Positions 35,063 to 43,280 of a stretch of 64,000 nt of DNA are shown here, one piece after another (position 1 is the first letter of the stretch; each line of letters opens with the position of its first letter). The notes under the pieces are model-generated. The model was not told where the DNA came from. It did no database searches and saw nothing but the letters and a program-made list of their open reading frames with translations. This stretch comes from an uncultured Thiodictyon sp. Lineage in GTDB: Bacteria; Pseudomonadota; Gammaproteobacteria; Chromatiales; Chromatiaceae. The stretch lies in the NCBI GenBank assembly GCA_903837595.1, contig CAILVI010000387.1:1-64000 (forward strand). Reading direction: 5' to 3'. The position numbers and the translations under genes are program-made.

Positions 35063-35395
35063 CTAAATGACCTTCCAGCCAATCGCCTTATTGACAACCG
35101 CGCGCACGACATCGAGCGCGGCATTGATCGCCTTTTCGGCCATGGCCAGGCTGATCCCTTCCAGTGAGGTAAAGACCATCTTCATCGAGCGCTGATGCAG
35201 CCGCGTTAACGACTGCGCCTGCTCTTCGGTGATCTGATGCAGGCCCTTCCACACCTGGATGTCCGCCATGCTCTGGGCGAATTTCTTGGCCTCGCTGGTC
35301 GCGAAGTTCTGCACCTCCGGCCACTTGTCCTTCAATACACCCTGGGCCGCCACGAGCATCTGATGCGCGACATCATTGACATTGATAGGGGTCAT
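35063..35395 (-). CDS. hypothetical helical (phasin-like) protein, 110 aa
   Basis: A 110-residue all-helical protein with no signal peptide: MTPINVNDVAHQMLVAAQG at the start, then amphipathic stretches QNFATSEAKKFAQSMADI and LHQRSMKMVFTSLEGISLA, ending with a small hydrophobic helix ALDVVRAVVNKAIGWKVI. It looks phasin-like but without family proof. It lies 12 nt after the lipoprotein gene and is surely co-transcribed. The pair may form a membrane-linked complex. Function unknown. Confidence 0.7.
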   Translation of the reverse strand: MTPINVNDVAHQMLVAAQGVLKDKWPEVQNFATSEAKKFAQSMADIQVWKGLHQITEEQAQSLTRLHQRSMKMVFTSLEGISLAMAEKAINAALDVVRAVVNKAIGWKVI

Positions 35396-35407
35396 TTTCC
35401 GTCTCCT

Positions 35408-35908
35408 TTACTGTTGGGTGAGTGCCGGTTGGCTTTGATTCCACTTAAGGAACAGCAGGTGCTGAACGATGGCCCTGAACGATTGCTCAAAGGCGTCCTG
35501 GGCACTCTTGAGCAGCGCCGGTGCGGGGGCCGTCTTGTGCAGTGCCGCCAGATCTTCATATTGCGCCTTGAGCGCCTCGAAATTCGTGGTCAGCGGGCGG
35601 GCTTTCAATCCATCCTCAAGGACTTTGGCCCGCGTGATCAACGCGGCCACATCGCCCTGCGCCTGTTGATAAAACGCCTTGTTTGCCTCGTAGGAGGCCT
35701 CCGCCCGTGATGATGCGTTCAGTTTTGCAAAAAAGCTTACCGTCTTGACGTGCAGCGCGTTGACGGCGTTATCAATGATTGCGTCGTATTCCGCAACCAG
35801 TCTTACCTTGAATGCGCAGCCGGCCAGAAAGCTGACCAAAAGCAATGCCGCCAACCACACGACATACTGGTTGCGGAACTGTTGCTGCACCTGCCTCGTA
35901 TTATTCAT
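35408..35908 (-). CDS. hypothetical lipoprotein, 166 aa
   Basis: The N terminus has a helix VVWLAALLLVSFL and a lipobox FLAGC (Cys31), so the protein is a lipoprotein. The rest is helical and charged, with coiled-coil-like stretches (about 45-125, for example ASYEANKAFYQQAQGDVAAL). Composition is less GC-rich than its neighbours. I do not recognise it. It is the first gene of a two-gene operon with the phasin-like protein. Confidence 0.75.
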   Translation of the reverse strand: MNNTRQVQQQFRNQYVVWLAALLLVSFLAGCAFKVRLVAEYDAIIDNAVNALHVKTVSFFAKLNASSRAEASYEANKAFYQQAQGDVAALITRAKVLEDGLKARPLTTNFEALKAQYEDLAALHKTAPAPALLKSAQDAFEQSFRAIVQHLLFLKWNQSQPALTQQ

Positions 35909-36091
35909 GCCGGTCCTCCAGAGAAACGTTTAAAGACGCCCTACCAGCTTGCGGCGACGCTGCTAACCTCACAAATCGCCGGGCGAAAGATTTTAGGCAG
36001 ATTTTGTGCGTGAAGTCAAGCCCCCGAATAGGTCGCCCCGCGGCCTCCTGCGGGCCTTGATCATTCTTCTCGGTTCCTCTGCGGATGCCCT

Positions 36092-36122
36092 CCCGTAGGA
36101 GCGGCCCCCAGGCCGCGACGGG
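36092..36122 (+). repeat. REP-like element, copy 1
   Basis: Begins CCGTAGGAGCGGCC; the stem GCGGCC/GGCCGC (36101-36106 and 36111-36116) has a CCCA loop and is followed by GACGG. The layout of a GTAGGAG or GTGGGAG head and a small GC hairpin resembles REP elements of Pseudomonas and related bacteria. Confidence 0.6.
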
Positions 36123-36444
36123 TTGCCGCCCGGACCGGTGACCGCAGTGATCCCACCCCTGGCCCTCTCGCCCGACGTAGCGCCCGAGCGCCCGGTGACC
36201 TACCGCGCAACCAGCGGAAAATTGGCGCTCCCCAGGAAGGCGGAGACCGTCTGCTGGTAACCGTGGCCCTTTCTCCTGGGCGATCTGACGGACCTCCCGC
36301 TCGGTGTCCGCCCAGATGTGGGCACCCGATCCGCCTCACCTCCGAGGATTGCTGTGCCGTGCCTTGAGCAGGAAGGTGGTGCCGATGTATTCGCCGATCA
36401 GACCGATCCGCCGCAGCACCGCAACTTGTGACGATGCAAGTCCC

Positions 36445-36470
36445 CCGTGGGAGCGGCTTCAGCCACGACG
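36445..36470 (+). repeat. REP-like element, copy 2
   Basis: CCGTGGGAGCGGCTTCAGCC followed by ACGACG. Same head as copy 1. It forms an inverted pair with copy 3, 24 nt away. Confidence 0.65.
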
Positions 36471-36494
36471 AGGCCACGGCAGCTTGCCAGGTCG

Positions 36495-36520
36495 CGTCGC
36501 GGCTAAAGCCCCTCCCACGG
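36495..36520 (-). repeat. REP-like element, copy 3 (inverted)
   Basis: CGTCGCGGCTAAAGCC followed by CCTCCCACGG is the reverse complement of copy 2 with a few changes. The inverted pair 36445-36520 is a BIME-like unit able to form a long hairpin. Confidence 0.65.
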
Positions 36521-36642
36521 GGTCCCAGCCTGACTTTCGCGGTAAAGCCTCGACCCCCGGTCTATTAGCGGTCGCTTGGTTGTGTGCTTCGTGGATCGGT
36601 CCTGGCATCTACGGCAATATCGCCTTTGCTGAGGATCATCGG

Positions 36643-36906
36643 ATGGCCACCCTGGTCTTGCGCAACGTCCCGGATGACCTGTACGGCAGGCTCAAGCAAG
36701 CCGCCACCGACCACCGCCGCTCGATGGCGCAGGAGGCCATCGTCGCCCTTCAGTCGGGGCTCGCAGGGGCGCCCGGCCTGCCGCGCAGACCCACGGTCGC
36801 GGAAAGCCTGGACTGGCTCAAGACTGAGGTCTGGACCTTGCCGGTACTGGATCGGCGCGCTGACGATGAAATTCTGGGCTACAACGCCGAAGGCCAATGT
36901 GATTGA
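36643..36906 (+). CDS. FitA-like ribbon-helix-helix antitoxin, without its toxin
   Basis: ATG 36643 has GAGG about 8 nt upstream. The 87-residue product begins MATLVLRNVPDDLYGRLKQ and continues AATDHRRSMAQEAIVAL, the FitA/CopG-like ribbon-helix-helix domain. The C-terminal part (about 50-87) would bind a VapC/FitB PIN toxin, whose gene normally follows at once. The DNA that follows encodes no PIN domain (no DTNV-like start). Instead it runs into the remains of another toxin gene on the other strand. It is probably an orphan antitoxin. Confidence 0.8.
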   Translation: MATLVLRNVPDDLYGRLKQAATDHRRSMAQEAIVALQSGLAGAPGLPRRPTVAESLDWLKTEVWTLPVLDRRADDEILGYNAEGQCD

Positions 36907-37068
36907 TTCGGTCGCCGCTACTCGTGTCTTCGGTCAGTCTGAAAAGCGGGCGTTCAGCCAGATATGCTGGATCGCAATCGGTCCCCAGGTATTCGTGCCC
37001 GATGGCATTGCGCAGGTCACGCTGACGTTCCCAATCGTCCAGTGGAGCACGGCATGGCGCGGACTCAT
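36905..37068 (-). pseudogene. HEPN-type toxin remnant next to a nucleotidyltransferase gene
   Basis: An ATG at 37068 overlaps the stop of the nucleotidyltransferase gene, as usual for MNT-HEPN pairs. That frame stops after about 44 codons. A second frame, from about 37042, reads DDWERQRDLRNAIGHEYL, matching the C-terminal HEPN active-site region (RN-x3-H, then Tyr). So the middle of the toxin is deleted, the frame is broken, and the end runs into the FitA gene. The match is by motif only. Confidence 0.5.
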
Positions 37069-37358
37069 AAGGGATAGCCTTCGGTGCGTGCCTGACGCAT
37101 GAATGCGGTGGTCTGCCCGGGATTGATCACCAGGTCGACTGGGAGGCGGAGTCGTCGCTCCAGGTCGCGGCGCAACGCCTGGCGGGCGAGCAGGAGGTCT
37201 TCCGCAGGCAGGTGGACAGGCTCCACGTAGAGGTCGACATCGCCCCCGCGGGCGCTGTCGTCCAGGCGCGAGCCGAATAGCCAGATGCCCGCGTCAGCGC
37301 CAAAACGCGCCTGAACCAGACAGCGGATGGCGGCGATATCTTCGTGAGACAGTCGCAT
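37065..37358 (-). CDS. MNT-type minimal nucleotidyltransferase (antitoxin)
   Basis: A 97-residue protein. The nucleotidyltransferase motif is IWLFGSRLDDSARGGDVDLYVE, seen as GSR followed by GDVDL, with the metal-binding Asp pair. It starts MRLSHEDIAAIRCLVQ, like MNT partners of HEPN toxins. In MntA-HepT systems the MNT enzyme AMPylates and silences the HEPN ribonuclease. Here the HEPN gene downstream is truncated. Confidence 0.85.
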   Translation of the reverse strand: MRLSHEDIAAIRCLVQARFGADAGIWLFGSRLDDSARGGDVDLYVEPVHLPAEDLLLARQALRRDLERRLRLPVDLVINPGQTTAFMRQARTEGYPL

Positions 37359-37521
37359 CGGCGGGTACCTTTAGGAGGTGTTTCGGGGCTTGGTCCCAGG
37401 GAGATTGTACGCCAAGGCGAACGGGCTGGAAGTAGCGGGGTTGTGGCCATGGCCGTGCCCGCACAGGTGGGCAAGCGCCCGGCTGCGGCCTCCACCGGCT
37501 GAAGCCTCGACCTCCAATTGC
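37359..37521. other. spacer between mfd and the MNT gene
   Basis: No gene. It carries the MNT gene leader (AGG about 14 nt before its ATG) and the end of the mfd transcript. I see no clear terminator. Confidence 0.35.
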
Positions 37522-40500
37522 CTAGCCGACCAACTGCTCCACCACCCGCCCGACTTGCTCGATGCGCTGGCTGGGATCGGACAGGTCCCTGAAAAACCGC
37601 AGCTTGTCGCCGCCGTCGAGCTTGTATTCCTTCGGCCTGGTCTGAATCAGCTTGATCAGTCGCGTCGGGTCGACCTTGGTGTCGCTGCCGAAGATCACCC
37701 GCCCGCCCGCCGGACCCGCCTCTATCTTCTTGATGCCATAGGGCTGCACGGTGAGCTTGATCTCGGTGATGGCCATCAGGTTCTTGGCCGGGTCGGGCAG
37801 CAGGCCGAAGCGGTCGATCATTTCCACCTGGATCTCGCGCAAGGCCTCCTGGTCCTTGGCGCTGGCGATGCGTTTGTACATGACCAAGCGCGTATGGACA
37901 TCGGGCAGATAATCACTGGGCAGCAGCGCGGGCAGTCCCAGATCGATCTCGGCGCCGTGGTCTAACGGACGGTCAAGCTCGGGGGTGCGGCCGGCCTTCA
38001 ATGCCTGCACCGCCCGCTCCAGCAGATCCGTATAGAGCGAAAAGCCGATCTCGTGGATCTGCCCCGATTGCTCATCGCCCAGGAGTTCACCGGCGCCGCG
38101 GATTTCCAGATCATGGGTGGCTAGGGTAAAGCCGGCGCCCAGGTCTTCCATGGACTCGATGGCCTCCAGGCGTTTCTTGGCGTCGGCGGTCATCTGTTTG
38201 GGCGGCGGGGTGATCAGATAGGCATAGGCACGGTGGTGTGAGCGCCCGACCCGGCCGCGCAATTGGTGCAGTTGCGCCAGCCCGAGCTTGTCCGCGCGGT
38301 TGATGACGATGGTATTGGCGCTGGGGACGTCGATACCGCTTTCGATGATGGTGGTGCAGACCAGCAGGTTGAAGCGCTGGTGATAGAAGTCGCGCATGAT
38401 GCGCTCAAGGTCGCGCTCACGCAGTTGGCCGTGGGCGATCTGCACCCGCGCCTCCGGGATCAGCGCCTCCAACTTCTGCGCCTGGTTCTCGATGGTCTCG
38501 ACCTCATTGTGGAGGAAATAGACCTGGCCGCCGCGTTTCAATTCGCGCTGCACCGCCTCCTGGATCAATGCGTCATTCCAGGGGCTGACAAAGGTCTTGA
38601 TGGGGTGCCGCTCCACCGGCGGGGTGGCGATGATCGACAGGTCACGCAGGCCCGCCATCGCCATATTCAGCGTCCGGGGGATGGGGGTGGCGGTGAGTGT
38701 CAATATATCGACCTCGGCCCGCAGCGACTTCATCTGCTCCTTGTGGCGCACCCCGAAGCGGTGTTCCTCGTCGATGACCACCAGCCCCAGGTTCTTGAAC
38801 TTCACCGATGCCTGCAAGAGCTTATGGGTGCCGACCACGATGTCCAGGGTGCCGTTGGCCAGCCCGTCCAGGATGACCTTCTGTTCCTTGGCATTGCGGA
38901 AGCGCGACAGGCTCTCGACCCGGATCGGCCAGTCGGCGAAGCGGTCGGAGAAGTTCTCGAAGTGCTGTTGGGCGAGCAGCGTGGTGGGCACCAGCACCGC
39001 CACCTGACGCCCGCCGTTGGCGGCGACGAAGGCGGCGCGCATGGCGACCTCGGTCTTGCCGAAGCCCACGTCGCCGCACACCACCCGGTCCATCGGCTTG
39101 CTGTCTTCCATGTCGGCCAGCACGCCCTCGATGGCGCGCTGTTGGTCCGGGGTCTCCTCGAATGCAAAGGCGTCGGCAAAGGCGGCGTATTCCTCCCCGG
39201 GCGCCGGGAAGGCGACGCCGGGCCGGGCGGCGCGCCGGGCGTAGATGTCCAGCAGTTCCGCGGCCACGTCGCACGCCTTCTCGGCTGCCTTGCGCTTGAC
39301 CTTGTCCCATTGGTCGCCGCCTAAGCGGTGCAGCGGGGCATTCTCCGGCGAGGTCCCGGTGTAGCGTGAGATCAGGTGCAGCGAGCTGACCGGGACATAG
39401 AGCTTGTCCCCCTTGGCATACTCCAGGGTCAGGAACTCGGTGGTGAGCCCCCCGACGGTGAGCGTCTCCAGCCCCAGATAGCGCCCGACGCCGTGGTCCT
39501 CGTGGACCACCGGTGAGCCGGCGGTGAGTTCGGTCAGGTTGCGGACAATGGCGTCGCTGTCGCGCTCCCGGGCGCGGCGGCGGCGGTCCTGGCGCACCCG
39601 CTCGCCATAGAGCTGGGTCTCGGTGACGATGGCCAGATCGGGGTGCGCCAGCCACAGGCCCTGCTCCAGCGGGGCGACGGTCAGCCCAACCGCGTCCTTG
39701 CCGGCCAGGAAGGCGGCCCAGCCGGCGACCGGGCGGGGGTTGATGCCGAAACCGTGCAGATGGTCGTTGAGCATCTCGCGGCGGCCCAGGCCCTCGGCGA
39801 TGAAGAGCACGCGCCGCCCCGGCACTGCCAGGAACTCCTGGATGGCCTGGGCCGGGTGGGTGGCGCGTGCCTGGATGCCGAGCGGCGGCAGTGCCCGGGT
39901 GGCGAAATTGTGGGCGTCCGCATAGCCCTTGCGCCGTTCGTCCAATTCGGAGCGCTGGTAGAGCACGCCCGTGAGGCCCTTGAGCCGATGGGCCAACTCG
40001 TCCGCCTCCAGATAGACCTGGGCGGGCGCCAACAGTGGCCGTTCCACGTCATGGCGACGCTGCTCATAGCGCGCCTGTACACCGTCCAGGAAGGCGGCCG
40101 CCGCGTCCCGGCAGCCGTCGGGCTCCAAGGCCAGGCAGCCATCGGGCAGATAGTCGAAGAGGGTCGCGGTCTGCTCGAAGAAGAGCGGCAGGTAATACTC
40201 CAGCCCGCCTGGGGTGCGGCCCTCCGAGACCTCCCGATAGATCAGGCTGGCCTTGGGGTCGCCTTCGAAGCGCATCCGGTAGCGTTGGCGGAAGCCGGAG
40301 ATCGCCTCCTCGCTGAGCGGAAACTCGCGCGCCGGGAGCATGCGGACCTGGGTCAGGCGTTCGCGGGTGCGCTGGGTCTCGGGGTCGAAGGTGCGGATGG
40401 TGTCGACCTCGTCGTCCAGCAGGTCGATGCGCAGGGGCTCCGTGCTGCCCATGGGGAAGCAGTCGAGGATCGAGCCGCGCACGGCAAACTCGCCGTGGCC

Positions 40501-41031
40501 CATGACCTGGGAGACGCAGGAATAGCCGGAGCGCTCCAGGCGGCGGCGGGTCAAGTCCAGGTCCAGCTGGTCGCCGACGGCCAGCACCAGTGAGTGACCG
40601 TCCACATAATCGCGCGGCGGCAGGCGCTGGAGCAGGGTCGCCATCGGCACCACCAGCACGCCGCGCTTGAGCGTCGGCAGGCGGTGCAGGGTTAGTAGGC
40701 GCTCGGAGACCAACTCCGGCAGGGGCGAGAAGACGTCATAGGGCAGGGTCTCCCAGTCCGGGAAGCCGAGCAGTGGGATGGCGTCCGCGGACCCTTCGCC
40801 CAGGAAGAACGCGAGTGCGTCACGCAGTCGGGTCGCCGCCTGCACGTCCTCCACCAGGGCCAGCACCAGGCCCGGGTGGCGCTGCGCCGCCGCGGCAATC
40901 GCCAGTGCCCGGGCCGCCCCCCGCAGCCGGCCCCACAGGAGTCGCTCGCCGGGGCGCTGCGGCAGGGGGGGTGTCAGGGGTGAGCACAGTGCGGCGTCGG
41001 CGGCGGCCTCGGATACGGCAGGGGGAGTCAT
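37522..41031 (-). CDS. mfd: transcription-repair coupling factor Mfd
   Basis: Mfd removes stalled RNA polymerase and recruits UvrA. The 1169-residue product is full length. The N-terminal UvrB-like domain has FPDWETLPYD and GEFAVRGSILDCFP. The polymerase-binding CarD-like domain contains HEDHGVGRYLGLE. The translocase motor has Walker A GDVGFGKTEVAMR, DEEHRFGVRHKE, LTATPIPRTLNMA and QLRGRVGRS. The C-terminal TRCF domain ends in a D7-like region. No truncation is seen. It is expressed alone, after a terminator. Confidence 0.97.
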   Translation of the reverse strand: MTPPAVSEAAADAALCSPLTPPLPQRPGERLLWGRLRGAARALAIAAAAQRHPGLVLALVEDVQAATRLRDALAFFLGEGSADAIPLLGFPDWETLPYDVFSPLPELVSERLLTLHRLPTLKRGVLVVPMATLLQRLPPRDYVDGHSLVLAVGDQLDLDLTRRRLERSGYSCVSQVMGHGEFAVRGSILDCFPMGSTEPLRIDLLDDEVDTIRTFDPETQRTRERLTQVRMLPAREFPLSEEAISGFRQRYRMRFEGDPKASLIYREVSEGRTPGGLEYYLPLFFEQTATLFDYLPDGCLALEPDGCRDAAAAFLDGVQARYEQRRHDVERPLLAPAQVYLEADELAHRLKGLTGVLYQRSELDERRKGYADAHNFATRALPPLGIQARATHPAQAIQEFLAVPGRRVLFIAEGLGRREMLNDHLHGFGINPRPVAGWAAFLAGKDAVGLTVAPLEQGLWLAHPDLAIVTETQLYGERVRQDRRRRARERDSDAIVRNLTELTAGSPVVHEDHGVGRYLGLETLTVGGLTTEFLTLEYAKGDKLYVPVSSLHLISRYTGTSPENAPLHRLGGDQWDKVKRKAAEKACDVAAELLDIYARRAARPGVAFPAPGEEYAAFADAFAFEETPDQQRAIEGVLADMEDSKPMDRVVCGDVGFGKTEVAMRAAFVAANGGRQVAVLVPTTLLAQQHFENFSDRFADWPIRVESLSRFRNAKEQKVILDGLANGTLDIVVGTHKLLQASVKFKNLGLVVIDEEHRFGVRHKEQMKSLRAEVDILTLTATPIPRTLNMAMAGLRDLSIIATPPVERHPIKTFVSPWNDALIQEAVQRELKRGGQVYFLHNEVETIENQAQKLEALIPEARVQIAHGQLRERDLERIMRDFYHQRFNLLVCTTIIESGIDVPSANTIVINRADKLGLAQLHQLRGRVGRSHHRAYAYLITPPPKQMTADAKKRLEAIESMEDLGAGFTLATHDLEIRGAGELLGDEQSGQIHEIGFSLYTDLLERAVQALKAGRTPELDRPLDHGAEIDLGLPALLPSDYLPDVHTRLVMYKRIASAKDQEALREIQVEMIDRFGLLPDPAKNLMAITEIKLTVQPYGIKKIEAGPAGGRVIFGSDTKVDPTRLIKLIQTRPKEYKLDGGDKLRFFRDLSDPSQRIEQVGRVVEQLVG

Positions 41032-41083
41032 CAGGATTCGGGGTGCGGGTCAGGGGGGCGGGTGGGGATTTTCTCACAGTCCT

Positions 41084-41112
41084 TGAAAAATCGCCCCCTG
41101 GGCGATTTTTCA
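41084..41112. terminator. bidirectional intrinsic terminator
   Basis: A perfect 13-bp stem (TGAAAAATCGCCC / GGGCGATTTTTCA) with a 3-nt loop. The GC stem is flanked by A5 and T5, so it works as an intrinsic terminator in both directions. It lies 5 nt after the small secreted protein gene and 52 nt before mfd starts. Confidence 0.85.
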
Positions 41113-41117
41113 CGCGT

Positions 41118-41294
41118 TCAAACACCGGTCGGGCGTGCCTCCAGGGCCATGGGCGCCGGCGACCACAGCGCGGTGGCCGTGGCCGTCCTCTTGCCTTTGC
41201 CGCCGTCACCGGCGTGTGCGGGGAGCAGCGAACCGGCCAGGAGCAGACCGGCCAGCAGGCCGGCGGTGAGGAGTGCGGACGTGCGGATGGTCAT
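41118..41294 (-). CDS. small secreted protein, 58 aa
   Basis: ATG 41294 has GAGG about 9 nt upstream. The 58-residue frame begins MTIRTSALLTAGLLAGLLLA, a clear signal peptide, with a cleavage site after PAHA (28). The mature part is about 30 residues, basic and Thr/Ala-rich (GDGGKGKRTATATALWSPAP). The stop is followed 5 nt later by a strong intrinsic terminator (41084-41112), so the unit is a complete gene. Too short for most gene callers. Function unknown. Confidence 0.6.
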   Translation of the reverse strand: MTIRTSALLTAGLLAGLLLAGSLLPAHAGDGGKGKRTATATALWSPAPMALEARPTGV

Positions 41295-41408
41295 CGCTGA
41301 TGCCTCGTGGGCTGTGAATGGGGTGGTGAGTGGCGCTCGGCACCGGCGCGGGGTGCGTCTCCTACCAATAAGTTAGGGCATTGCCGGGAACCACAAGGCG
41401 CGGCGTAA

Positions 41409-41540
41409 CTGCGCGCCCGGCTCGCCGCCCATCACCTCACCCCCGTTGCGGCACCGGTCTATGCCTGCTACAACGGTCCCTTCACGCCAGGTCCGCTGCG
41501 CCGCAACGAGGTCCTGATCGAACTGGCCGAGGGTCGATAA
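41409..41540 (+). pseudogene. 3' fragment of a SOUL heme-binding protein gene
   Basis: After a stop at 41406 the plus strand encodes 43 residues ending at TAA 41538-41540. The segment VYACYNGPFTPGPLRRNEVL and then IEL resembles the conserved C terminus of SOUL/HBP heme-binding proteins (Y-x-P-P-W-x-P, RRNEV). No start or upstream domain exists. It is a leftover of a deleted gene. Confidence 0.5.
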
Positions 41541-41543
41541 CGC

Positions 41544-43280
41544 TCACCCGCCCGGCGCCGTCTTGAGCGCCTCCAGGCGTGCGGCGGCTTCGGGGACGCC
41601 GCGCGCCTGGGCCTTGCGATACCACTCCTGCGCCTTGTCGGGCCGGGGCTTGGGAAGCGGGGAGGTGCCGGGCGCCCAGTGCAGCGGGTCGTACATTTCG
41701 GCCAGGGCAAAGGCGGCGGGGCCGTCGTCGTGGTTGGCAAGGGTCCGCACCAGGAAGAACCAGGGGTCGAGATGGCCGGCCTCGCGCAGATCTTGGGCCA
41801 GTGCCCAGAGGTCAGCGGCGGGCAGTGCGACCTCGGCGGCGATCAGTGCCTCCACCAGCGCGAAGGCGTCCGCGGGTCGGCCGGCGACCCGCAGTTGTTT
41901 GGTCAGGGTCACCAAGGCGTCGTTCGGCAGCCCGCTCGCGGGTGGCGCGGCGATCAGTGATCGGGCGGACTTAAGGGCCTCGTCATAGCGTCCGGCCTGG
42001 GTCAGGGACTCAATGTTTTCGGCCATGGTCGCGGGCGATCCGGACTCAGGCGGCTTGAGTCGCTGGCTCCCGGTCGCCACTGAGGCGGTGGTTGCGCCGG
42101 GCTGGTCCCGGCCGGGCGGTGGGGTCGTCTCCAATGGGCGCAGAATGAAGTAGATGCCCGCCGCCGCGGCCACCGTCAGCACGGCGCCGCCACCCCAGAG
42201 CAGCGGGCCCATCCGGCCTCGCGGTGCCGGCTCCGCGGGGGGCCGCCAACCGTCTGGGGTGTGGGACCGCTGGGCGACCGGGGGGTGCGCCGGCCACTTC
42301 AGCAGCAGGGTATCGAGGCTTGCGGGTCGGCGCGCCGGGTCGGGCTCCAGCATGGCGCTCAACCACGGGCGGATGGGGGCCGGTATCTGCGTCAGGTCGG
42401 GCACCGTCAGACGGGCGCGCAGGGCCGCATCAATGCTGTTGGTCATGTCCAAGGGGTGGCCGAGGGCCGCAGCGGCGAGGATCAGACCCAGGCTGTAGAT
42501 GTCCGAGCGCCCGTCCACGACCCCGCCGAACATCCCGAACTGCTCCGGGGAGGCAAAGCGGTATTTGCCGGCGAATGAGTCACCGATAATGGTCGCCTCA
42601 GCCGGGTCGGTGAGTTTGCTCAGTCCGAAGTCGATGAGTTTGGCGGCGGTCACCCCGGCGTCCGGCAGGATCACGTTATCCGGGGAGATGTCGCGGTGAA
42701 TGGCCCCGTGTCGATGGGCTGCCGCGAGTCCCGCGGCGAGCCGGTCACGCAGTATCAACACCTCCTCGGGGGGGAGCGGCCCTTCGCGTAGTCGCTCCGC
42801 CAGCGAGGAACCCTCCACGAACTCCATGACCAGATAGTCCCGCCCCTCGGCATCGCGCAGGAAACCCTCGTAACTCACCACGGCGTCGTTACGTACCCCG
42901 CGCAGAACCTTGGCCTCGCGGTAAAACAAGTCCATCACCTGGCGGTTGGCGGCCATCGCGGGGCGGATCACCTTCACCGCGTGCAGGCTGCCGAGTCCGG
43001 CATGACGGGTCAGGTAGACCTCGCCCATGCCGCCGCCGCCCAGCAAGCGCTCGACCCGGTAGGTATTGACCAGCAAGGTACCGGGCGGGATGTCGGTTGG
43101 CGAGGGTGGCTGCGTCGCCTCGGCGGCGGGGAGTGGCGGTGCCGTGGGCGCTGAGTCTGGCCCGGTTTCCGGCCCGGTGGGCATCATGGTGCGCAACTGC
43201 GTGGCCGCCGTGGGATCGGCGCTGCCGGTTCCGGTCAGCCTGGTCGATTCGCTGTTCATCTGCCCCCCGGTTGCGTTCAT
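41544..43280 (-). CDS. ppkA: T6SS-associated serine/threonine protein kinase PpkA
   Basis: A Hanks-type kinase. The frame is open to 43322; ATG 43280 or 43259 (behind GGGGGG) are the likely starts. The kinase domain has LLGGGGMGEVYL, HAVKVI, HRDISPDNVIL and LIDFGLSKL. A single helix follows (GGGAVLTVAAAAGIYFIL), then a periplasmic part ending in a Sel1-like repeat (AQEWYRKAQARGVPEAAARL). It should phosphorylate the Fha/TagH protein and start T6SS assembly; PppA reverses this. It is divergent from the T6SS operon, which is unusual because ppkA often lies inside it. Confidence 0.88.
   Translation of the reverse strand: MNATGGQMNSESTRLTGTGSADPTAATQLRTMMPTGPETGPDSAPTAPPLPAAEATQPPSPTDIPPGTLLVNTYRVERLLGGGGMGEVYLTRHAGLGSLHAVKVIRPAMAANRQVMDLFYREAKVLRGVRNDAVVSYEGFLRDAEGRDYLVMEFVEGSSLAERLREGPLPPEEVLILRDRLAAGLAAAHRHGAIHRDISPDNVILPDAGVTAAKLIDFGLSKLTDPAEATIIGDSFAGKYRFASPEQFGMFGGVVDGRSDIYSLGLILAAAALGHPLDMTNSIDAALRARLTVPDLTQIPAPIRPWLSAMLEPDPARRPASLDTLLLKWPAHPPVAQRSHTPDGWRPPAEPAPRGRMGPLLWGGGAVLTVAAAAGIYFILRPLETTPPPGRDQPGATTASVATGSQRLKPPESGSPATMAENIESLTQAGRYDEALKSARSLIAAPPASGLPNDALVTLTKQLRVAGRPADAFALVEALIAAEVALPAADLWALAQDLREAGHLDPWFFLVRTLANHDDGPAAFALAEMYDPLHWAPGTSPLPKPRPDKAQEWYRKAQARGVPEAAARLEALKTAPGG

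Larger units (their letters stand above)
35909..36642. other. long intergenic region with REP-like repeats and gene remnants
   Basis: No intact gene is seen. Three REP-like elements lie at 36092-36122, 36445-36470 and 36495-36520. Between the first two, the minus strand reads RIGLIGEYIGTTFLLKARH and then stops; further left it has QTVSAFLGSANFPL in another frame. These look like scraps of one or more decayed genes that I cannot name. Confidence 0.5.

Noticed and set aside
36304..36642. N-terminal extension of the FitA antitoxin
   Set aside because: The open frame upstream of ATG 36643 runs through the REP elements and has a low-complexity, non-protein-like sequence; the GAGG site fits 36643.
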